Assembly: GCA_038363925.1 (NCBI GenBank) | Contig: JAQQWL010000011.1 | Span: 6,324,001-6,388,000, forward strand | Direction of reading: 5' to 3' | Source: Apiospora phragmitis | Lineage: Eukaryota; Ascomycota; Sordariomycetes; Amphisphaeriales; Apiosporaceae | DNA length: 64,000 nucleotides | In this document: piece by piece, positions 37,872 to 50,179 of the stretch | How the letters are laid out: each line of letters begins with the position of its first letter | Position numbering within the stretch: position 1 is the stretch's first letter | Made by a program: the position numbers and the translations under genes | Notes under the pieces: generated by a model | What the model was told of the DNA's origin: nothing | The model's input: only the letters and a program-made list of their open reading frames with translations | Databases searched by the model: none

Positions 37872-39450
37872 TGGGGGAAACGGAGTCGTCTCGTTCGGGG
37901 AGGAGATTGGAATTCATAATCGAGGGATTTCGCTTGAATGGTGTTTTGATCGGCTGTTTCGGTTCCCTATCAACGTCTGCTGGATACTGCGTTGGAGTTG
38001 GCCGCCCACTGGTGGGGTGTAATCCGTTGCTTCACGACTTGGTTACCTGCAACTGCATGCCGGGATATAATGTGAGCGACTGCAAGTTGTTGAGGCAGTA
38101 GATGCGGGCGCAGTTAACCGGACTGGACTTCAAGCCTGTTCGCTTTGACGTCCAGTATAGAACGGGTGCCTTCGCGTCGATGGACGTCACAACAAGAGCG
38201 ACGGTGGTGAAAGGAACAAACAGCTCGTGCGCGGTCAGTTGCCCAGTTGTCCCTGAAGATGTTATCAACTAACGAGAGAGAAAGAGGAGGGAGTGCTCTG
38301 AATGTCGACAATGGCACGTGGGGTATAGAAATGATGGTTGGGAATTATTGGCAGAATGATGAAGCGCTATCATGTCATTCATCATCCCTTTTCCCGATTC
38401 CACTTGTTGTATGTAGTCGCTGGGTCATGGGTCCAGTCCAGCTGCAAATGCGTTAGTGCTACGAGACCTACGACTGCGCTGCATCTCACAATCCGATGAG
38501 ATCAGCTAGTGTAGTTCCACGCCAACGTTAAAGCTCCAGCAGGGGGCCAATAGGGACGGGCACCCCCTTCAGCAGGCAGGGTGCCCTTAATTAGCTATGG
38601 GGCGTCCCGTTGCTTCTCATGGCTTGCAGCTGGCTCCAGGGTGTCTGCCAGGGTGCGTGGCTACGAGTATTACAAGGGTGCCACATGTGTAGCGAGTCTG
38701 GTATTTGCAAATCACGGTGATCTCTTTTGAGCTCTTTGGAGTTACATTGCGACTTATTGTGTTGTATTCTAGACAGGCAACGCGCTTCTTATTAATTCAA
38801 ATACGATATACATGATTACTCTGCCCACGCTCTATAAATCATACTTGGATCTCTAAGGTAGTATGTAATAGGTAGCCATGCTTGGATGTCTAGAGGTTGA
38901 CCAGGTAAGTAGGAAGATACGTACCTGTAGAGTAGAGGTCGGATAGACACAAATCTGGAGCCTCCAGGTGAGCAGGGTCGAAACCATCAATTGATTAGTA
39001 CCTACATACAATACGCCTCGATCTCTGCACCATGAGCACTCATCAATTGAGCTGGCAGATTCGATGCAAGAGATAAACAAGAAGAAAACGAGACAGATAA
39101 ACTCCTTTATCTAAACGACTGCTATTTGTGAATTAATGAGTTCTAGTCCGTAGGTAGTCATAGGTAAGGTGGACTTTTCTTTTCCTATTCATCTTCTCCT
39201 TCCAGGAGTGAGTACTGAAATCGGTCAAATGGCCCATGCTTACGAGTCATGTGACTGACGTGACTGCCTAATGGACATAGCAGGCCACATCGCGTCTCCC
39301 CACTACTCCCTCGAACGCGTCACAACCAGCATATCGTCAACTCATCTTCACGTTTTCGCAACAGATACCAAAGGAAGAGGACATTTGCGATCCTGGAAGC
39401 ATTGGCACTCGTAGACTTTTCAATGCTAATTTAACAGTGAGAGCTCCATC
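37872..39450. other. divergent intergenic region between pld1 and rad52
   Basis: This 1.6-kb region holds the promoters of two divergent genes. I see no further gene and no specific regulatory element I can name. Confidence 0.5.
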
Positions 39451-41187
39451 ATGCCTGCGTAAGTACCATTTCCATGACGCCACTCCATACAGTACACACA
39501 GACTTACTAACATGGCCAACAGCCCGGGTGACCAGCATAATGTGGCTGCCAACCCCTTTGCGGAAGCGAAACCGCGTATCTCGGAGTATACAGCAACTGA
39601 AATTGCCACGCTCCAGTCAAGGCTTGAGAAGCAGCTTGGGCCTGAGTACCTCTCGGCCCGCAGTGGGCCATCTGGGCAAAAGGTTCATTACATCGCGGCT
39701 GAAAAATGCATCGCACTCGCGAACGAGGTCTTTGGCTTCAACGGATGGTCCTCCAGCATTCAGAACATCCAAGTCGACTTCGTCGACGAGAACCCGCAGA
39801 CCCTCAAGATCTCTCTTGGTTTATCTGTTGTGATCCGCGTGACACTGCGAGATGGCACTTACCATGAGGATATTGGTTATGGCCATATCGAGAACTGCAA
39901 GGGGAAAGCAGCGGCCTTCGAGAAGGCAAAGAAAGAAGGAACCACGGATGCTCTAAAAAGAGCCTTGAGAAACTTCGGCAACGTGCTCGGAAACTGCATT
40001 TACGACAAGGACTACCTCGCCAAAGTAACCAAGATGAAGGTCGGCGCAACAAGGTTCAATGAGGATAATCTGCATCGCCATGCCGATTTCGCCAAGAAGG
40101 AGGATGTCGTGAAAAGAGAGGTCAGCGGCGTTGTTGACAAGGGCCGGGCCAATGCTGCGCCCTCGGCAGCCCCAACTGGTGGGTTGGACTCCGATGACTT
40201 TGACTGGGTAGATACTGATGTCCTGGACCTGTAGATTCTACGGACTCACTTGACGATGATTTTGGGGACTTTGACATGGCAGATTTTGGGGTGACAGAAG
40301 ACGGCCACCCAGACGAAGTAGTTCTACCTACGTCGAACGGCATTAATGATAAACCCCACGCACCTTCATCTGGCCCCAATAGCGATCAGAGCAGGGCTTC
40401 TACGAATAGCATAGCCGGCCCGCCAAGACCCATGCAGCCTCCTGCAAGAGCTCAGGGACGCCCAGGACAGAATGGTCCGCCTCCTAGGCCAAATCCCCAG
40501 ACGCCCAATCAGGCTCCGCAGCGTCCTGGCACGATGTACAATGGGCGGCCAAACCCCCAAATGCACGGAAAGCCAATGCCGGCTAGCACAGGTGCTGCCC
40601 AGGGTCAGGTAGCTGCCGCCCAGCAAGCTTCGTCAAATGCGAGGATGAATACGCCTCCTCCAGCCAACACAGAGCACACGGGCCCAGTCGGCTTCTTCTC
40701 CGCCCGCTCTGTCAATCAGTTACCGGAAGACGCCCCGCCTGGTACGGCCAGTGTGGCACCGGATAAGGCCAAGGTCTTCGATCCTCATGCAGAGAGTCCC
40801 TCTATTCGAAAGACGCCGGGTATTGATCACAAAGCATCCAAGCCGGTTGCGAAAGACTTGAAACATGTGCCTCCAATGAAAAGAGACGAGGAAGTTCCGA
40901 CCAAAGGCAACGCTGCGAACAGCACCGGCCATAACCTTGGTCCGGGTCAGGGCGTGGGAAGACCGCCTGCAGGTCCAGGACAAGCAATGAACCCCTCGCT
41001 GGCTGGTACTCGCCAGATCGGTGCCCCTGGCGGCGGTATGAGCCCCATGGGTAACCGAGGCCAGTTCAGGCCACTGAGCGTAAAGCGGCCTGCGGCGGAT
41101 GGGGCAGGTCGACCAGCGTTGAATGAAGTTTCTACCAACAACAGCGTTAACGCCGCAGCAGATGGAAAGAGGCAGAAGACGGGATGA
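39451..41187 (+). CDS. rad52: RAD52 recombination mediator, one apparent frame break
   Basis: RAD52 loads Rad51 and anneals single strands in double-strand-break repair. An 8-base first exon (ATG CCT GC, 39451-39458) is joined to 39523 across a 64-bp intron with an ACTAAC branch site. The conserved annealing domain (PF04098) is plain: ISEYTATEIATLQSRLEKQLG, GPSGQKVHYIAAEKCIALAN, VFGFNGWSSSIQ, DIGYGHIENCKGKAAAFEKA, TDALKRALRNFGNVLGNC. An apparent stop at 40232-40234 follows a CC run at 40228-40229. One more C there gives TDVLDPVDSTDSLDDDFGDF and opens the rest of the tail, which is Pro/Gln-rich and ends with a basic FRPLSVKRPAADG...GKRQKTG. The total is about 557 residues, usual for filamentous fungi. 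The N-terminal half alone would still be a complete annealing domain. Confidence 0.93.
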
Positions 41188-44100
41188 GGGACTGCCAGCT
41201 AAAAGCACTACCAGGACACTACGACGAGCGCAAGCTCACTGTGATTATGATGTCTGGAACGGTTACTAATTTACGAGAATTTGCATTGCTTGGGGCGCAA
41301 GGCGTTTGGTGGCTCAGGAAGGACTCTTTGTGGAAGTTAAACAAGAGGTCTCTTGTACATATAGCTAGATTTTATACTTGCAGCAATCTGGTAATACACC
41401 GGGGGCATTCTTTCGATCAACACAGGAATCAGCAGCAGATCTCACGCGATGGTATGGTGCCCTTGTCTTTCATGAAGATGTATTTGAATAAGTGCAAAAT
41501 GCTATGTTTCAAACTGGGGTATAAACACCTAACTCCGTGAAGCCGACCCAGCATCGCCAGGCGATGTACCGAAACGCCCAGTCATTCGCCGCAAAAATGC
41601 AAGGCGGCACGGTGCCAAAGCCGCTTTCCAACCATCCGATCCGGATAACAACAGTTCTTGAACGACCTGCCGCTGCCCCTAACAGGCCGTATGTGTGATT
41701 GTGTGAGCTGACTAATCGCTCCATGGCTGGTATCCTGCCCTATAGTGGCCGCTAATAGTCACTACCGAGCAACGAGTAGCCTAATTCCAACCTCGCTCGT
41801 TCACAATGTCCCGTTTCTTGACAGCGTATATGTGTTCGTGTGCGTGTGTATGTGAAAATGCGCAGAGCGCTATCGCATACAAAAGTAAGGCGTGATCGCA
41901 TTGCGCGATTGCGTGATTGGAAGACCAACCAAATCATGTCGTGTAGTAGTGGTTGTAGTAAAGACCATATTTCCCAGCTGTCTTATATATATGGTTTATT
42001 TCTCCTGCGCCGATCCCAATAGCGAAATGATGGGAAAGGGGAGAGCGAGGCGATGGAAGCCCCACCCCCCTTCCTTTTTCTTGTCTCTCTTCTTATTGGT
42101 TGCCCATCGCCAGCTAGAAGCTGAAGAGGATCGCGACATGGGGGAAGAGGACATGGAGTCGCTACGGTCGCTGTCCATGGAGCGCTTCTCTGGCGAGGGC
42201 GAGCGTCGCGACGGCAACGTCATTGTCGTTGTCGCGGTCGAAGGCTCGGGTGCGGGTCCTTGTCGCGCTTGGCGCCATGATGTGGTGATTTGTTTGCACA
42301 AGTGCGCGGATATCGTGTAAGTGGGCGACATGGTGGTGGTGGGGTTGTTGTTATTGTTGTTGTTGTCGTAGTATGTAGTAGTAGTAGTAGTAGAACAAGT
42401 CGTATGATGTTTCGAATGGTGGTGTTGCAGCGTGGACTGGTTTTCTTTGTTGCTATTCTCTCTGTATTCAAACCGCGGCCAAGGATTGGACTTGTGGAAT
42501 GTAACAAAAGTGAAACTTGTTCAGGTCGGTAGAGAAAGAGAGAAGAAATACTGGAAGCAAGGTCAAGGACGAGTTAGGAGAAGGCGGAAGAGAGATCGAC
42601 ACTTTTATTAGCCGTCGTATGTCGTGTCGTGTAAGTCAAATCGCAGGTAACCAGGCGTTGATAAGACGAAATGGCATAAAGAATGGGGAGTCGGGTGAGT
42701 TTTATTCCTACCACGTACGATGGATAGACACTACTTGCAGCCTATTACTCCTGGACCTTGCTGGCAACCGGGATGATCGAAATTGGGAAGCAGAGAGAGG
42801 ATTTGATGCGCAGGTAGAGCATTGAGCACGAGTTATGATCATGCCCTGGCTCTTCTTCCAAGGGAAAGGTACCCGTACATACAGCACGTCTTCGGGTGCG
42901 CCCCGCCCTGACTCGGAGGGTTCTCCAGGGATGGCAGACAGGCGCTGGGCCAATGGGAATCCCCAGAATGTTGCTGACGCTGGCGCGCAATGCCAAATGC
43001 GGCAGTGCAGCGCATTCCGCCGGACTTTATCGTACGACTCTTTGGCTGGCCGGAATGGAGAACTGGGTGGGTGCCGGGCATTGTGGCCTCACTGTGGCCC
43101 CATTTCCTTTGACATCCTCAACCCTCTTTGGACCCGAAGGTACGGTGTGGACGAGATGAACGGACGCTTTATGTACATACCAGCCGGCAGATGTTCCTGT
43201 CGGGTTGAGAAAGTTAAAGTAGGTGAGCTCTTGCTTGCCTTTGTGGTAGAAAAGAAAAGATCGCACATAATAGTTGTAGGTAAGTACGGACCGAGTAGGA
43301 TATCATATCCGGAGTATGTGCTACTAAACAAGCAATCACAGATATCGGCTAAAGTTGTCTGCTGCTCCTGCTGATGATGCTTCAAGTATCGGTACTTGTG
43401 CATGTTTGCGACTCTAGATGCATATTGATACCGCAAACGCATGCTGGGGCAAATATCAGCCCTGTTGTTCGGGTCGGGTCGGCTCGACTAGGGGATTTCC
43501 TGCGGTATCCTTCGGGGAATTGCGCCTCGATGGAATCCGCGGGTTTGGCCCACCACTTGGCCAAGTTGCTCAATCGGTGGCCCGCCGCCCGGTTTACTCA
43601 ACACGATCAACATCCATACATTGATGATCCAGCAGCTCAGGAGGTTGGCAGCACTGGCTGTTTCGACCAGAAAATAGATTTACGAATATTTCGGGTCGTG
43701 CTGGATGTACGATATAGCCCTTCCGAAAGCTTGTTTGGGAGACGAACCAGTGAGACCCCTGGTTTTTTACACAATATTGGCAGGCAATCCCCAGCAGCTT
43801 CAGGGTATGCTGTCTGAAATGCCGTTCAGCGTTCCATGTTGCTATTCTAGCATGAATTGATACAGACAACTTGTAAACAGCTCAACACGGCAGGTAAATC
43901 AGTCGCCCGCTTCCCATGGGACCGGTTGAGTCCCAGCACCACGGATCTGGACATCGTTCAATCAGGTCAGGTTAAGGTTTATCCAGGCGCCCCGCCTATC
44001 TGCCGGAACGTCGTGCGCGGAGTAAATATTCGACTGCCATCCGGGATCCCATTCTCTGTTACAAGCAGAGATGTCGATATAGTTAGGTATGGGGTAATAT

Positions 44101-45353
44101 CCACAAAGCGAGCATAGCTATGGCGTGTTGATACTTAACTCCGTGGTATACCTCATTATCTCCCTTCTCTTTTTTCCCACCATGTCCATCTGTCTTCACC
44201 ATATCTCGGTAACTGCTACGGTCACGTAGGTTGCCATCGTGATGCTACATGGGGATGCTGGTATGTGGGGTAAGTGTTAAAATGCTAAAAATAGTCACTA
44301 TATCCGTAAGCCCCTTGGATTAAGTCGGTGTTATTTTTGCGAGGCCAGACGCTTAGACGACTTCCTGACGAATGTGAGTTTGCCAGACAGCTAATCCCTG
44401 CTTTCGGTTCAGGCCCAGAAGCACAATGGCATATCAAACGATTGCGCAGAGGCTTGGTGAGAGCCTACGGATGACACCACAGCAGCTACAAATGATGGAA
44501 ATGGTTTTGATACGTTATATCGTACCGCTACAACTCATTAGTCGAAGCATGTCCAGGATCGAAACTGGATTTGTCGTCAAACTACCGAAAAGGACGGTGT
44601 CAACGACGTCCTCTGGAAATACAATTGAATGTCAGTCAGTCAGTAGAGCTTGTTCTCGCGGAGGTGATGCTGGGATCGAGGCCTCGCATCGCGCATGACC
44701 CAATCACCTCTGGGGGACTGCATCCTGGTCGATTCGAAGCCACAATTCGCTAACAAAAGTACCAGTCGCCTCCTCAACAGTAATCTTTTTTCCTACATTG
44801 CCTTGCTGCCTGTTTCTGCTGCACTGTGACCAGACTGGTCGTGACAAGGTTGATATCTGGAACAGTTGTACGCACATAAGGTATATATCTCGTATACCCT
44901 CTGAATCGAGCCCTAGAATGACGGTGCCAATCACATCACTGTCTATTGCATTGCTACTTCTTGAAGTCAAATTAGGAGAGCCATAGCTGGTTGTCCAACA
45001 TGAGTATTGGGACGTTCTTCCACCACATCGGGACCCTTTTCAAACACGCTGATGAGAGGTTCGTTCGGTTCTGCATTCCCGGATTTCTTTGCTACGCAAT
45101 ATAAGGCACTGTGTCAATTACCCTAATATCGACTCTATTCAAACAAATAGAGAGCCCCTTAAAGTATTAGTACCATTGGATGTTGGATAAGTGGGTATCA
45201 ACCCCGAATAGCGATGGCCTTTTAGCGTCGCCATCCCTTCTATAAAAGATCGACAAGCTGGCTTAGCTACGCGCTGTAGCACTTATCACTGCACTTGGAC
45301 CGTCAAAAAAGCGAATCAAACGACATCGATGGAATCCCCAAAAAGAAACAGTC
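41188..45353. other. 4.2-kb region without recognisable genes
   Basis: Frames of up to 179 codons exist on both strands, but they overlap each other and show no domain, signal peptide or compositional bias of coding sequence. Triplet microsatellites (GTT)n and (GTA)n occur at 42331-42393. There is no sign of RIP or of a degraded element. Confidence 0.5.
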
Positions 45354-45451
45354 AGGTCTGCCTGGGGGTCGAACCCAGAATCTCCTGATTATAAGGGAAC
45401 TCGTTGAGAGTCGAATCGTAGTCAGACGCCTTGCCATTGGGCCAACAGACC
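45354..45451 (-). tRNA. tRNA-Arg (anticodon ACG) with 26-nt intron
   Basis: Reading the minus strand from 45451: acceptor GGTCTGT pairs with GCAGACC, with one G-T pair. The D arm GGCCCAATGGCAAGGC is standard. The anticodon stem TCTGA pairs with TCAGG, and ACG sits at 45417-45419 after CT. An intron at 45390-45415 follows the base 3' of the anticodon, the standard site. The T arm is CTGGGTTCGACCCCCAG. The mature length is about 72 nt. A run of T (AAAAA on the plus strand, about 45339) lies just downstream as a Pol III terminator. Confidence 0.9.
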
Positions 45452-45691
45452 GATGCTGATCAGTGATGGTGATAACCTCACCTGATTTGATGTTACGATT
45501 TCGGCTTAATTTGGAATATATAGATGGTTGGTACGGTTGTATTTGGGGGGCTTAGCGTGGTTCAACGAATGCTGCTGGCAAAGCCTTTACTCGTCAGCAA
45601 CCAAAAAGAAGGTCCCGAATCTATCTACTAGTGAAGGAATCCTCTTGCCCCTTTTCGCATAATTCCTGAGGCCCGAAGAGAGAAAGTCAGC

Positions 45692-46708
45692 TCAATTATC
45701 TCTATCCCCCCCTGGCAGTTCCGAAATGTGATTCCTCTTAGAAGCCCCGCGCGACGGCAGCTCGGATCGCATGGTAGGATCACCGGACAATTCCGGTTTG
45801 TCCCACGGCCCCGCGCTGAGTTCGGGGGACTTGGTCTCCGCCCGAACGATGCCCGCAGGCTCCGGCGACATCTGTTGTGTTCGGCCAGGGTCTCCGGCGC
45901 CCCCGGGATCTGGGGACACTACCTGCGATGCAGCCTCTTGCTGTTGATGATGCTGCGTTTCATATTGTGATGGCGACGCGATCTTCTTCTGGCGCCGCAT
46001 TCTGTACACCATGTACGCTATGACTGCCAACAGGATGGCACCGCCAACTCCGACACCAACACCGACGCCGATCTGGGCGCCATGGCTTAGGCCAGAGGAG
46101 GAGCCACCCGTCGATCCGGAGGTGGGCCGGGGACTGCAGTACCGCTCGTGCTAGAGGAAGTACCCGCCCCACGGGTTGGGAGTGCGGTTGGGTTGAAGGA
46201 GATGCTACCCATGATGGTTTGTGGAAGACTGGCGATGTTATCGAGACTTGTCTTGCCGTTCGGGTTCCGGATCAGGGGGGCCGAAGCTGTGCAATCACAG
46301 TTTTCTTTCTGTAGAGCAGTCACGTTGGGGTGTTTGGCACAGCCGCTCCATATGTCAACATCTGCTCCATCACATCTCGCCATTGCTACCCACTGCTGGC
46401 TTGGATAGCCATTCTTCTTGATGCACTTGGAGGAACTGAACGAGGGATCCGTACAGCCGGCAACGTAAGTCACGATTGCTAAGAGGCCTGGGTGAGTCTC
46501 GGGGCGTCGAGGCAATAATCGATGGAGGGACTTGCTTACTTGTGTTGTCCCAGCACGCGCCGCTCGAGAGGCAGAAATCTCCTTCGTAGCAGCATGATTG
46601 TGGGCCATTCACGACAGCGTTTCCGCATGGGATGAAGTGTCGGTTGGCGATTTGACCCTGGTCGAAGTAACACGTGCCATTAGACACGTATAAGTCGTCG
46701 TCGCTCAT
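45692..46708 (-). CDS. secreted-domain single-pass membrane protein, fungal, one frame break
   Basis: The ectodomain is Cys-rich (TCYFDQGQIANRHFIPCGNA, SCCYEGDFCLSSGACWDN, YVAGCTDPSF, DIWSGC, CDCTASAP). It is followed by a Ser/Thr/Gly linker, one transmembrane helix (IGVGVGVGVGGAILLAVIAYMVYRMRRQKK) and a Gln/Pro-rich cytoplasmic tail. Exon 1 is 46540-46708, the intron 46479-46539 (61 bp, GTAAGC...TTAG), and exon 2 runs to 45692. A GGG run at 46124-46126 lacks one base; bridging gives PGPTSGSTGGSSSGLSHGAQ and joins linker to helix, about 318 residues. The architecture resembles fungal wall-sensor-like proteins, but I recognise no named family and the function is unknown. No classical signal peptide precedes the ectodomain in this model, so an upstream exon or an atypical start is possible. 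Confidence 0.75.
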
Positions 46709-47902
46709 CTTAGTTTTGCTAGAGATTCACAATGATATGAGTATGCTCTGCACAAGACCGGAAAGAAATGTGGAAAGTCTGGGGGAGCAAGGGGGTTCGT
46801 GGGACTACCGTAGAAGAAAAGGGAAGAGCCTTGGCTAGCAAACACAGTCTGACATCTTCTCTGTCAGATACCAGAACGGCAAGATCTGCAAGATATATTG
46901 AGAGATACCTCGTCAGACCGGGCCAGCCGTGTGGTTCGGCAGGTCGTCGGTAGCAAATGAGACCGTCCCGCGAGTCCCCCATCTCTGGATGAACTATTGT
47001 CTTACAGCCTTAGTCCTGCAGTAGTACACCGAAAACATCAGTATAAGTAAGCCGCAGCAAACCAATCACAAGCTTTCTGTGTAGCAGTTGTCGCACTGCA
47101 GTAAACGGTCCGTAACCCAACAGTTCAATTGGGCCGCAAATCATCGGAGTGCAGAGCTGACATTCGGTGACGGTCCGGGACTACGGAACACTACCCACCC
47201 CACGGGCAAACAGACTTCATTCGGCGGGACACCCAATGTCCAATCCTGTAGAAACCGTCGCCGGGGATATCTACACCAACCAGACTTGCGAGTAGAGCAG
47301 TGATAGCATCGACGCGATAAGTAGCGCTGACCAGTGTTAGAAGTTACGGCCAGGTGCTGGAAAATCCCCTGATGCAAGGATGGTTGGCAGCGCGATGGCA
47401 TCGGACGGGGAACAGAGAGACAGAAGTCGACATGCGAGTTGCTAACCCCGCAGCGAGCAAGTTGTGATAGGATTGCATCCTTTCCAACCCAAGATGGTGG
47501 TGTTGGTCAAGCCCAAGAAAAGGCCTCCAATGAGTAGTTGCAGATCAATGCAGCTTGTTGACCAAACGATATAGGAAAGGATTGCCCTCCTTGATCATGT
47601 AAAGGAAGAAGCGAATCACATGGCTAGAGCGATCCTTGGCTGAGTATAGTCTGAATTAGAGAAAAAACTTGATATCAAAATGTGCGTGCATACAAGGACT
47701 GGAATCTATCGACTGTAGAAGACACAGCCAGTATCCGTCGAGAGCCAGGAAATGGATGTTGCGGATTAGGGATCAGGGGCTTATCTCAGGACAGTCAGGA
47801 CAGAGATGAAGTTGGAGCGAAATGGTGGATCAGCAACTAGCGATTAGCGAGTAGGAAGGGGAATAAGGACGTTTTCCGCTAACCTACAAGTTCCTAGGTT
47901 GC
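46709..47902. other. intergenic, no protein gene seen
   Basis: This lies upstream of the minus-strand membrane protein and up to the plus-strand tRNA. No frame with recognisable features is present. Confidence 0.5.
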
Positions 47903-48006
47903 GCCCCCATGGCCTAATGGTCAAGGCGCCGTTCTTATACATCTTTGAGCAATTAAATGTGTATGAAGACATGCGGAGATTGCGAGTTCGAGTCTCGCTG
48001 GGAGCA
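47903..48006 (+). tRNA. intron-containing tRNA, probable anticodon UAU (Ile)
   Basis: The acceptor GCCCCCA pairs with TGGGAGC except for one C-A mismatch, and the discriminator is A. The D arm is GCCTAATGGTCAAGGC. The T arm GCGAGTTCGAGTCTCGC is perfect, and TTTTT follows at about 48010 as terminator. Counting from the D arm puts CTTATA at positions 32-37, so the anticodon is TAT at 47936-47938, with an intron at about 47940-47970. The anticodon stem has one G-T and one T-T pair, so the identity is less certain than the call as tRNA. A degenerate copy cannot be excluded. Confidence 0.72.
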
Positions 48007-48515
48007 TGAATTTTTCTGCCGTTTTAATACTCGGCTTTTTGTCTTTTGAACCGTCCTTCCCTTCCTTCGTAGGACTGTTTTCTCTCTCTCTCTTTCTTCT
48101 TCTCTCCTTTCCGCATCCAGATACCTATTTCTCGGTATCCTGGAAGATACTGTGCTGCTAATTATGCATCACAGCTGGTATTGACATTCACATTTTTATG
48201 TACCTATGAATTGGCCAGGCATATGTTGATTTAAGTAGGCAAGAGGTGATTCAATGACAGCCACGCTGACTCCTAAAGAGCCCCTGGACAACACTTGGAC
48301 CGATTGAAAGCCTCGGGATGTACCCCGCGAACTACCGTTCAGGCCTGCGCTGCTGGGGTTTTAGTCGCAAACCACTCTAACTACCCCATCTTCCATAATC
48401 ATAAACAAGCTCATTACATGAGATCCTGGTCGACTAGCAGGCACCCTGACTATTGCAAGAAACCCATTCCTTAATTCATACCTCGATAGTCATTATTCCG
48501 TATTTTTACAGCGCC
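48007..48515. other. intergenic between tRNA and pex19
   Basis: This contains the tRNA terminator and the pex19 promoter. No other feature is seen. Confidence 0.5.
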
Positions 48516-49752
48516 ATGCCCGAAAGTCACGATCTTCCCGCGAACGGGGAAAGCTCCACGAAACCCGATGTCGCAACACCCCCCGAGCATGTGACAGAGA
48601 CCGCGCCGGTACCGACGGCAACGGCGACCGCGACCGCAACAGCTGACCCCGGCGATCCGGATGAAGACGACTTGGATGATCTTGACGATATGCTAGAAGA
48701 GTTCTCAGCTGCTCAAATCGATCCCAAAAAGACTGCCGCACCTGGGCCCGGCCCAGCGAAACCTGCGACAAACCCGACAACGACAGCCAAAACCGCGCCC
48801 ACCATTCCTACGCTAGCTGGAGATGTGCCGCCGCAGACCTGGACGATTTCTCGGAAGACGAATTCCAAAAGCAATTGCAAGCCGGCATGGCGGAGTTGAT
48901 GGGTGATCTAGACAAGAATGTAGGAGGGCAGCTCACCGTACCGGGCTTACGCCAACGACTGGTGCTAACTAAACGCAGCCGGAGATGCAGGCCCAATTCG
49001 AGACCATATTTAAGGAACTGGGCGCAGCCGCTGCAGTGGGCGGCGAAGCACCGCCCGCGCCGGCGGCGACAGCTGCCTCAGCCTCGGCCTCGGCCCCCAA
49101 GCAACCTGCCAGCAGCAGCAGTGTGAAAAGCGCCGACAAGGTCGCCGCCGACCTGAGCTCCGACGCCAACTTCCAAGAGACCATCCGCCGCACCATGGCG
49201 CGCATGCAGGAGTCGGGCGACCAGGCCACGGCCGCCGCCGCCGCGGAGGGGTCCGAGGACGACTTCATGGCCGAGATGCTGAAGGCCATGAAGGACATAC
49301 CGGGCGGCGGCGGAGGGGTCCGAGGAGGAGTTCAGCAAGATGCTGATGGGCATGATGGAGCAGCTGACCAACAAGGAGATCCTGTACGAGCCGATGAAGG
49401 AGCTGAACGACAAGTACCCCGGCTGGCTCGCCAAGAACGGCGCGGGCCTCGGCGCCGAGGACAAGGCGAAGTACGAGGAGCAGAGCCGGCTCGTGCGAGA
49501 GATGGTGCAGAAGTTCGAGGAGCCCACGTACAAGGACGAGAACGTGGCGGATCGCGAATACATCGTGGAGCGCATGCAAAAGGTAAGCCCGCCCCGAGAC
49601 TGCCATCGTACAAACAAGGTATGCGCTTGCACTATGCTAACTCCCGAATACAGATGCAATCAAGTGGCTCACCTCCAGCCGACCTCGTTGGCGACATGCC
49701 CTCCGCTAAGGAGGTCCTCGACATGCCTGACGAATCTTGTGCGCCTCAGTGA
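48516..49752 (+). CDS. pex19: PEX19, peroxisomal membrane protein receptor, two frame breaks
   Basis: PEX19 is a cytosolic chaperone that delivers membrane proteins to peroxisomes via PEX3. An acidic N-terminus (DEDDLDDLDDMLEEF) is followed by the helical core: DLDDFSEDEFQKQLQAGMAEL, EMQAQFETIFKELG, SFQETI-type helix (NFQETIRRTMARMQ), EEFSKMLMGMMEQLTNKEIL. The C-terminal region contains YEPMKELNDKYPGWL and ends CAPQ, a farnesylation CaaX box. Exons are 48516-48919, 48979-49582 and 49654-49752; both introns have CTAAC branch sites. Two breaks: one base missing near 48828-48832 (DVPAADLDDF when bridged) and one extra G at 49315-49318 (GGGGGSEEEF). With both bridged the total is about 368 residues, normal for the family. 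Confidence 0.93.
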
Positions 49753-50179
49753 ACCAAGGGAGAGGCAAGCAGCAATTGAGATATACTACGGTACCTGTTC
49801 ATGCGACCAGGCCGAATAATGATACCATGTCCATGATTCTTCTGAATACTTTGCCTTCATTCGTGCATGGGCTATTGGCTGTGAGGAATGACGTACATAG
49901 CCTCACGATGCCTTTCTACGAGTACAGATACAGGTCGAAGACGACGAGACAAACGTGTGACCATAACTAATATTCAATGTCCTTGAATTGAAATGCCGAA
50001 ATTCCACAGCCAAGGGGGCTTGATATAACCTGACCTAGAGTAGTGCCTCTCATATTCCTCCAAAATCGCCTCGATCAACCAAGCCGAGAACACCATATAG
50101 AAATCGAAGTCCGAAACGCCAGCCAACGCTTTGCAGGGTATGAAAACACAAATATGTACACGTTTTGCAGCCAACATAT
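49753..50179. other. convergent intergenic region
   Basis: This is the 3' region of pex19 and of the minus-strand conserved gene. Nothing further is seen. Confidence 0.5.

Noticed and set aside
37800..37917. Alternative PLD start at the ATG near 37917 with a short intron at the CTGGTAGCT site
   Set aside because: Possible, but the donor is weak and the frame from 37871 is open without splicing; kept only as an alternative.
40208..40234. A 27-bp intron (GTAGAT...CTGTAG) explaining the RAD52 break
   Set aside because: Too short for a fungal spliceosomal intron; a missing C at 40228-40229 restores the frame simply.
43374..43817. 147-codon plus-strand frame in the gene-poor region
   Set aside because: No domain, no family resemblance, no suitable splice sites, and overlapping frames on the other strand.
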